Below, in pieces: positions 62,087-64,000 of a DNA stretch of 64,000 nt. The notes beneath the pieces are model-generated. The model searched no databases and was not told the origin of the DNA. It saw only the letters and a program-made list of their open reading frames with translations. Location: assembly GCF_019551475.1 (NCBI RefSeq), contig NZ_CP047159.1, forward strand, positions 620,001 through 684,000, read 5' to 3'. This DNA comes from Prevotella sp. Rep29 (lineage in GTDB: Bacteria; Bacteroidota; Bacteroidia; Bacteroidales; Bacteroidaceae). The stretch's first letter is position 1. Each line of letters opens with the position of its first letter. Position numbers and translations under genes: made by a program.

Positions 62087-62180
62087 CAAAATTATATCAA
62101 ATTATCGTCAGAAACATCTGACTATCAGTTTGTTAATTTTTAGAACATCCCTCAAATTATTATATGGTCAATAATATATT

Positions 62181-62849
62181 CTATTTCGTTTTAATCCCAT
62201 TCTTCCTCAATAATCTTTTCACCACAGCCAGATCCGCATCATGTTCCCTCTTAAGTGTTTTCGAGGTTCCAAAATCCGTATAGCTAATGACCACGAACTT
62301 TATTCCGTGTTTAGGAAGTTCTGTCTTGCGGCGTTCATCATAAATCTTCCTCTGCTCACCCCTAGAAACACCACTCACAGTCATCCGGCGATTAAAGAAC
62401 TTCACATCTTCAGTATGCTGCCTCTCATAGTACTCAATAACCAGGTTCAGTTCATGGTAATACGCATCCACCGGTAATGCTCTTCCTGAATCGCCCAGAA
62501 GGAATGGAAACTTATATTGTTGCTCAGCCTTCATCCCCAGTGCCTCATTACACAAACCAATAATATAGTATTCATCTGAACCGGACCTTCCCTTAGTTTT
62601 AGTAATTTGAGAGCCAGGTTTAGTTGCATCACTAACCTTGATAACGGCTTTATCAACTAAGCGTTGTAGATTCTGTACTGTATATGACTTTCCACTAGCG
62701 ACCTCGCTCCAATACAAGCCAATACGCCGTATCTTACCACGAATACTCTTCTGTTTGTCTGCTGGGGCCTTCTCAAGCTGACGGACAAGTATCTCTATCT
62801 GTTCAAACTCCGCCGTCGTAAAAATAGTTCTTGCGTTATCTCTACTCAT
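62181..62849 (-). CDS. Predicted nuclease-like protein of unknown function
   Basis: A 222-residue soluble protein. The N-terminal half is helical and basic (ILVRQLEKAPADKQKSIRGK; RIGLYWSEVASGKSYTVQNLQRLVDK). The C-terminal half has LPVDAYYHELNLVIEYYERQHTE followed by KFVVISYTDF, a layout like PD-(D/E)XK or Vsr-type endonucleases (Asp, then E-x-Q-H). I cannot name a family. It lies 48 bp downstream of a DEDDh exonuclease gene on the same strand. A restriction-like or DNA-repair role is possible. Confidence 0.65.
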   Translation of the reverse strand: MSRDNARTIFTTAEFEQIEILVRQLEKAPADKQKSIRGKIRRIGLYWSEVASGKSYTVQNLQRLVDKAVIKVSDATKPGSQITKTKGRSGSDEYYIIGLCNEALGMKAEQQYKFPFLLGDSGRALPVDAYYHELNLVIEYYERQHTEDVKFFNRRMTVSGVSRGEQRKIYDERRKTELPKHGIKFVVISYTDFGTSKTLKREHDADLAVVKRLLRKNGIKTK

Positions 62850-62897
62850 AGTTGTAATATCTGTAATTGTTTATATATTATTTTGTTTGATACTTCA

Positions 62898-63389
62898 TTA
62901 CAATATCTCTCTTGCTATCCATGCACATGCCTCTGCGTCGGCAAGGGCATTATGATGGTTCTCTAAGCAGTAACCACATTCGGCTGCAACAGTCTGGAGT
63001 TGGTGGTTCTCAAGATAGCGGAAGGCTCTGCGTGAGGCTGCCAGCGTATCGTAGAACTCATAGTCAGGGTAGTCCATCTGATAAACACGGAACACGGCTT
63101 TTAGACAACCCTCGTCGAAAGGCTTATTGTGGGCTACCAGTGGAAGACCTTCTATCAATGGTTCTATCTGCTCCCACACCTTAGGGAATATAGGAGCATC
63201 ATCCGTATCATGACAACAAAGGCCATGAACCTGACTGCACCAATAATTATAATAGTTCGGCTCTGGCTGGATAAGAGAGTAGAACGAATCTACAATCTCA
63301 CCGTTACGAACAATGACGATTCCTACAGAACATACGCTGCTGCGCTCATTGTTAGCCGTCTCAAAATCTATAGCTGCAAAATCTCGCAT
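62898..63389 (-). CDS. DEDDh-family 3'-5' exonuclease
   Basis: A 163-residue exonuclease of the DnaQ/RNase T fold. The four acidic residues and the His sit in AAIDFETAN (DE), AHNKPFDEGCLK (D) and HHNALADAEACAWIA (H and D). A TTG at 63395 is in frame, but ATG 63389 giving MRDFAAIDFETAN is preferred. It degrades DNA or RNA from 3' ends; the specific role is unclear. A truncated copy of its last third lies at 61740-61925. Confidence 0.9.
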   Translation of the reverse strand: MRDFAAIDFETANNERSSVCSVGIVIVRNGEIVDSFYSLIQPEPNYYNYWCSQVHGLCCHDTDDAPIFPKVWEQIEPLIEGLPLVAHNKPFDEGCLKAVFRVYQMDYPDYEFYDTLAASRRAFRYLENHQLQTVAAECGYCLENHHNALADAEACAWIAREIL

Positions 63390-63573
63390 TTTCAATCCTC
63401 CTTATATTTCAATAAATATAACTTGCTCTCGACAAAAATCAAATAAGTTTGTCTTCGTTCGTGATCTATCATCATTCAACGATTTTTGTGCAAATATACA
63501 ACAAACTTGCGCCAATCTGCAGCAGAGGTTTGAAAAAAGAGCGATTTTTTATTGTCGTTTTCAAATATAATTG

Positions 63574-63581
63574 TATTTTTG
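63574..63581 (+). promoter_or_regulatory. -7 box of the AAA ATPase gene
   Basis: TATTTTTG, about 115 bp before the ATG at 63697; ATTG at 63551-63554 is a possible weak -33. Confidence 0.45.
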
Positions 63582-63586
63582 TGCAC

Positions 63587-63662
63587 GATTTTAAATGAAA
63601 ATCCAAAGTTATACTTGTGATTTTAAATGAAAATCCAAAGTTGTACTTGTGATTTTAAATGA
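63587..63662. repeat. 32-bp direct repeats in the ATPase leader
   Basis: Two consecutive 32-bp units (63587-63618 and 63619-63650) differ at one base, followed by a 12-bp partial third (63651-63662). Each starts GATTTTAAATGAAAATCC. They lie between the -7 box and the start codon, so they would be part of the mRNA leader. The rest of the 63390-63696 gap shows no gene. Confidence 0.8.
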
Positions 63663-63696
63663 ATAATCTCTACTGAAAACAGAAAGGGAAAATATT

Positions 63697-64000
63697 ATGT
63701 TAACGCGTATTTACCAATTAAATCATGAATTAGAAGGAAGTGTTTTTTTATTTGGGGCACGTCAAACTGGGAAGACAACATTGCTCAGGCAACAATTCCC
63801 TCATGCCATTTTTATAGATTTGCTTAACACTGAAATGAAAAGAAGACTTCAACGTCATCCTTTCCTGCTCTATGAAATGCTTAAAGATAAAGCAGAAAAC
63901 ACATTGGTTATCATTGACGAGATTCCTGAAATTCCAGAGCTTCTTAATGAGGTTCATCGGCTGATGTCTCAGCATCACCTGCGTTTTATTCTTTGCGGTT
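63697..64000 (+). CDS. AAA-family ATPase, N-terminal part (3' end outside window)
   Basis: The frame opens with MLTRIYQLNHELEGSVFLFGARQTGKTTLL and is still open at the window end. Walker A is GARQTGKT; Walker B is NTLVIIDEIPEIPELL, with HHLRFILCG at the edge as sensor strand. This matches the AAA_14/DUF4143-type ATPases, which are widespread in Bacteroidales genomes and often of unknown function. The C-terminal (DUF4143) part is outside the window. Confidence 0.85.
   Translation, partial: MLTRIYQLNHELEGSVFLFGARQTGKTTLLRQQFPHAIFIDLLNTEMKRRLQRHPFLLYEMLKDKAENTLVIIDEIPEIPELLNEVHRLMSQHHLRFILCG

Overview
The window looks like chromosome from a Prevotella-type member of the Bacteroidales. The evidence is internal. 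Promoters have the Bacteroidetes form (TTTG, about 19-20 bp, TAnnTTTG). At least six secreted proteins end in the short GIYIV-GK-V-K tail used by the type IX secretion system. BspA-like leucine-rich repeat proteins, a SusC-type plug domain and a menaquinone operon are present. All identifications are by reading the sequence; no database search was run.

Layout. 1-4.6 kb: end of an HD-domain hydrolase, a secreted M6 metalloprotease, then two small lipoproteins and a radical SAM/SPASM enzyme. 4.6-9.6 kb: clpB and a glutamine synthetase gene facing away from each other across an array of five 22-bp repeats, then a solitary HigA-like regulator. 9.7-14.1 kb: a 952-residue LRR protein made of 63-bp tandem repeats, and a Fic protein between two near-identical direct repeats. 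14.3-17.7 kb: creatininase-like hydrolase, nagB, a BASS-type transporter and an SGNH hydrolase. 17.7-22.1 kb (minus): rsfS-ftsH-cdsA-metallophosphoesterase operon. 22.1-26.4 kb: a non-coding stretch with a well-formed promoter, a 19-bp inverted repeat and a second kind of 22-bp array, then a secreted protein, a plug-only lipoprotein, a patatin remnant, an Ntn-hydrolase and tRNA-Gln. 26.4-32.4 kb (minus): DUF349 protein, corA, pepD and a flippase-like membrane protein.

32.8-36.7 kb (minus) is an AT-rich accessory operon: XRE regulator, YhcG/DUF1016 nuclease, a RES/ADP-ribosyltransferase-like protein and a KAP-type P-loop NTPase. It lies beside a BspA gene that has lost its 5' end, and has the makings of a mobile conflict or defence system. 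37.8-41.4 kb: ksgA, a small type IX cargo protein, free-methionine-(R)-sulfoxide reductase, frr and rsgA. 41.4-49.4 kb: a BspA-like protein with a 71-residue follower, an SPFH-RHH-DUF1648-hydrolase operon, an outer-membrane barrel, mnmA and a YbjQ protein. 49.5-56.1 kb (minus): lysS-gpsA-cytidylate-kinase-like-pgi-HAD operon and two paralogous lipoproteins.

56.2-61.5 kb: a likely menI thioesterase, then menF, menD and menB for menaquinone synthesis. Between menI and menF sits a tightly overlapped DUF3791-DUF3990-DUF3791 cassette whose middle protein looks like an ADP-ribosyltransferase. menC and menE do not follow menB. Instead there is a 195-bp palindromic element, a fused transposase/exonuclease scar, a predicted nuclease, an intact DEDDh exonuclease and the start of an AAA ATPase.

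The strongest candidates for undescribed biology are the two multi-gene cassettes (32.8-36.7 and 56.7-57.6 kb), the radical SAM/lipoprotein set (2.7-4.5 kb), and the 22-bp-phased intergenic arrays at four loci.
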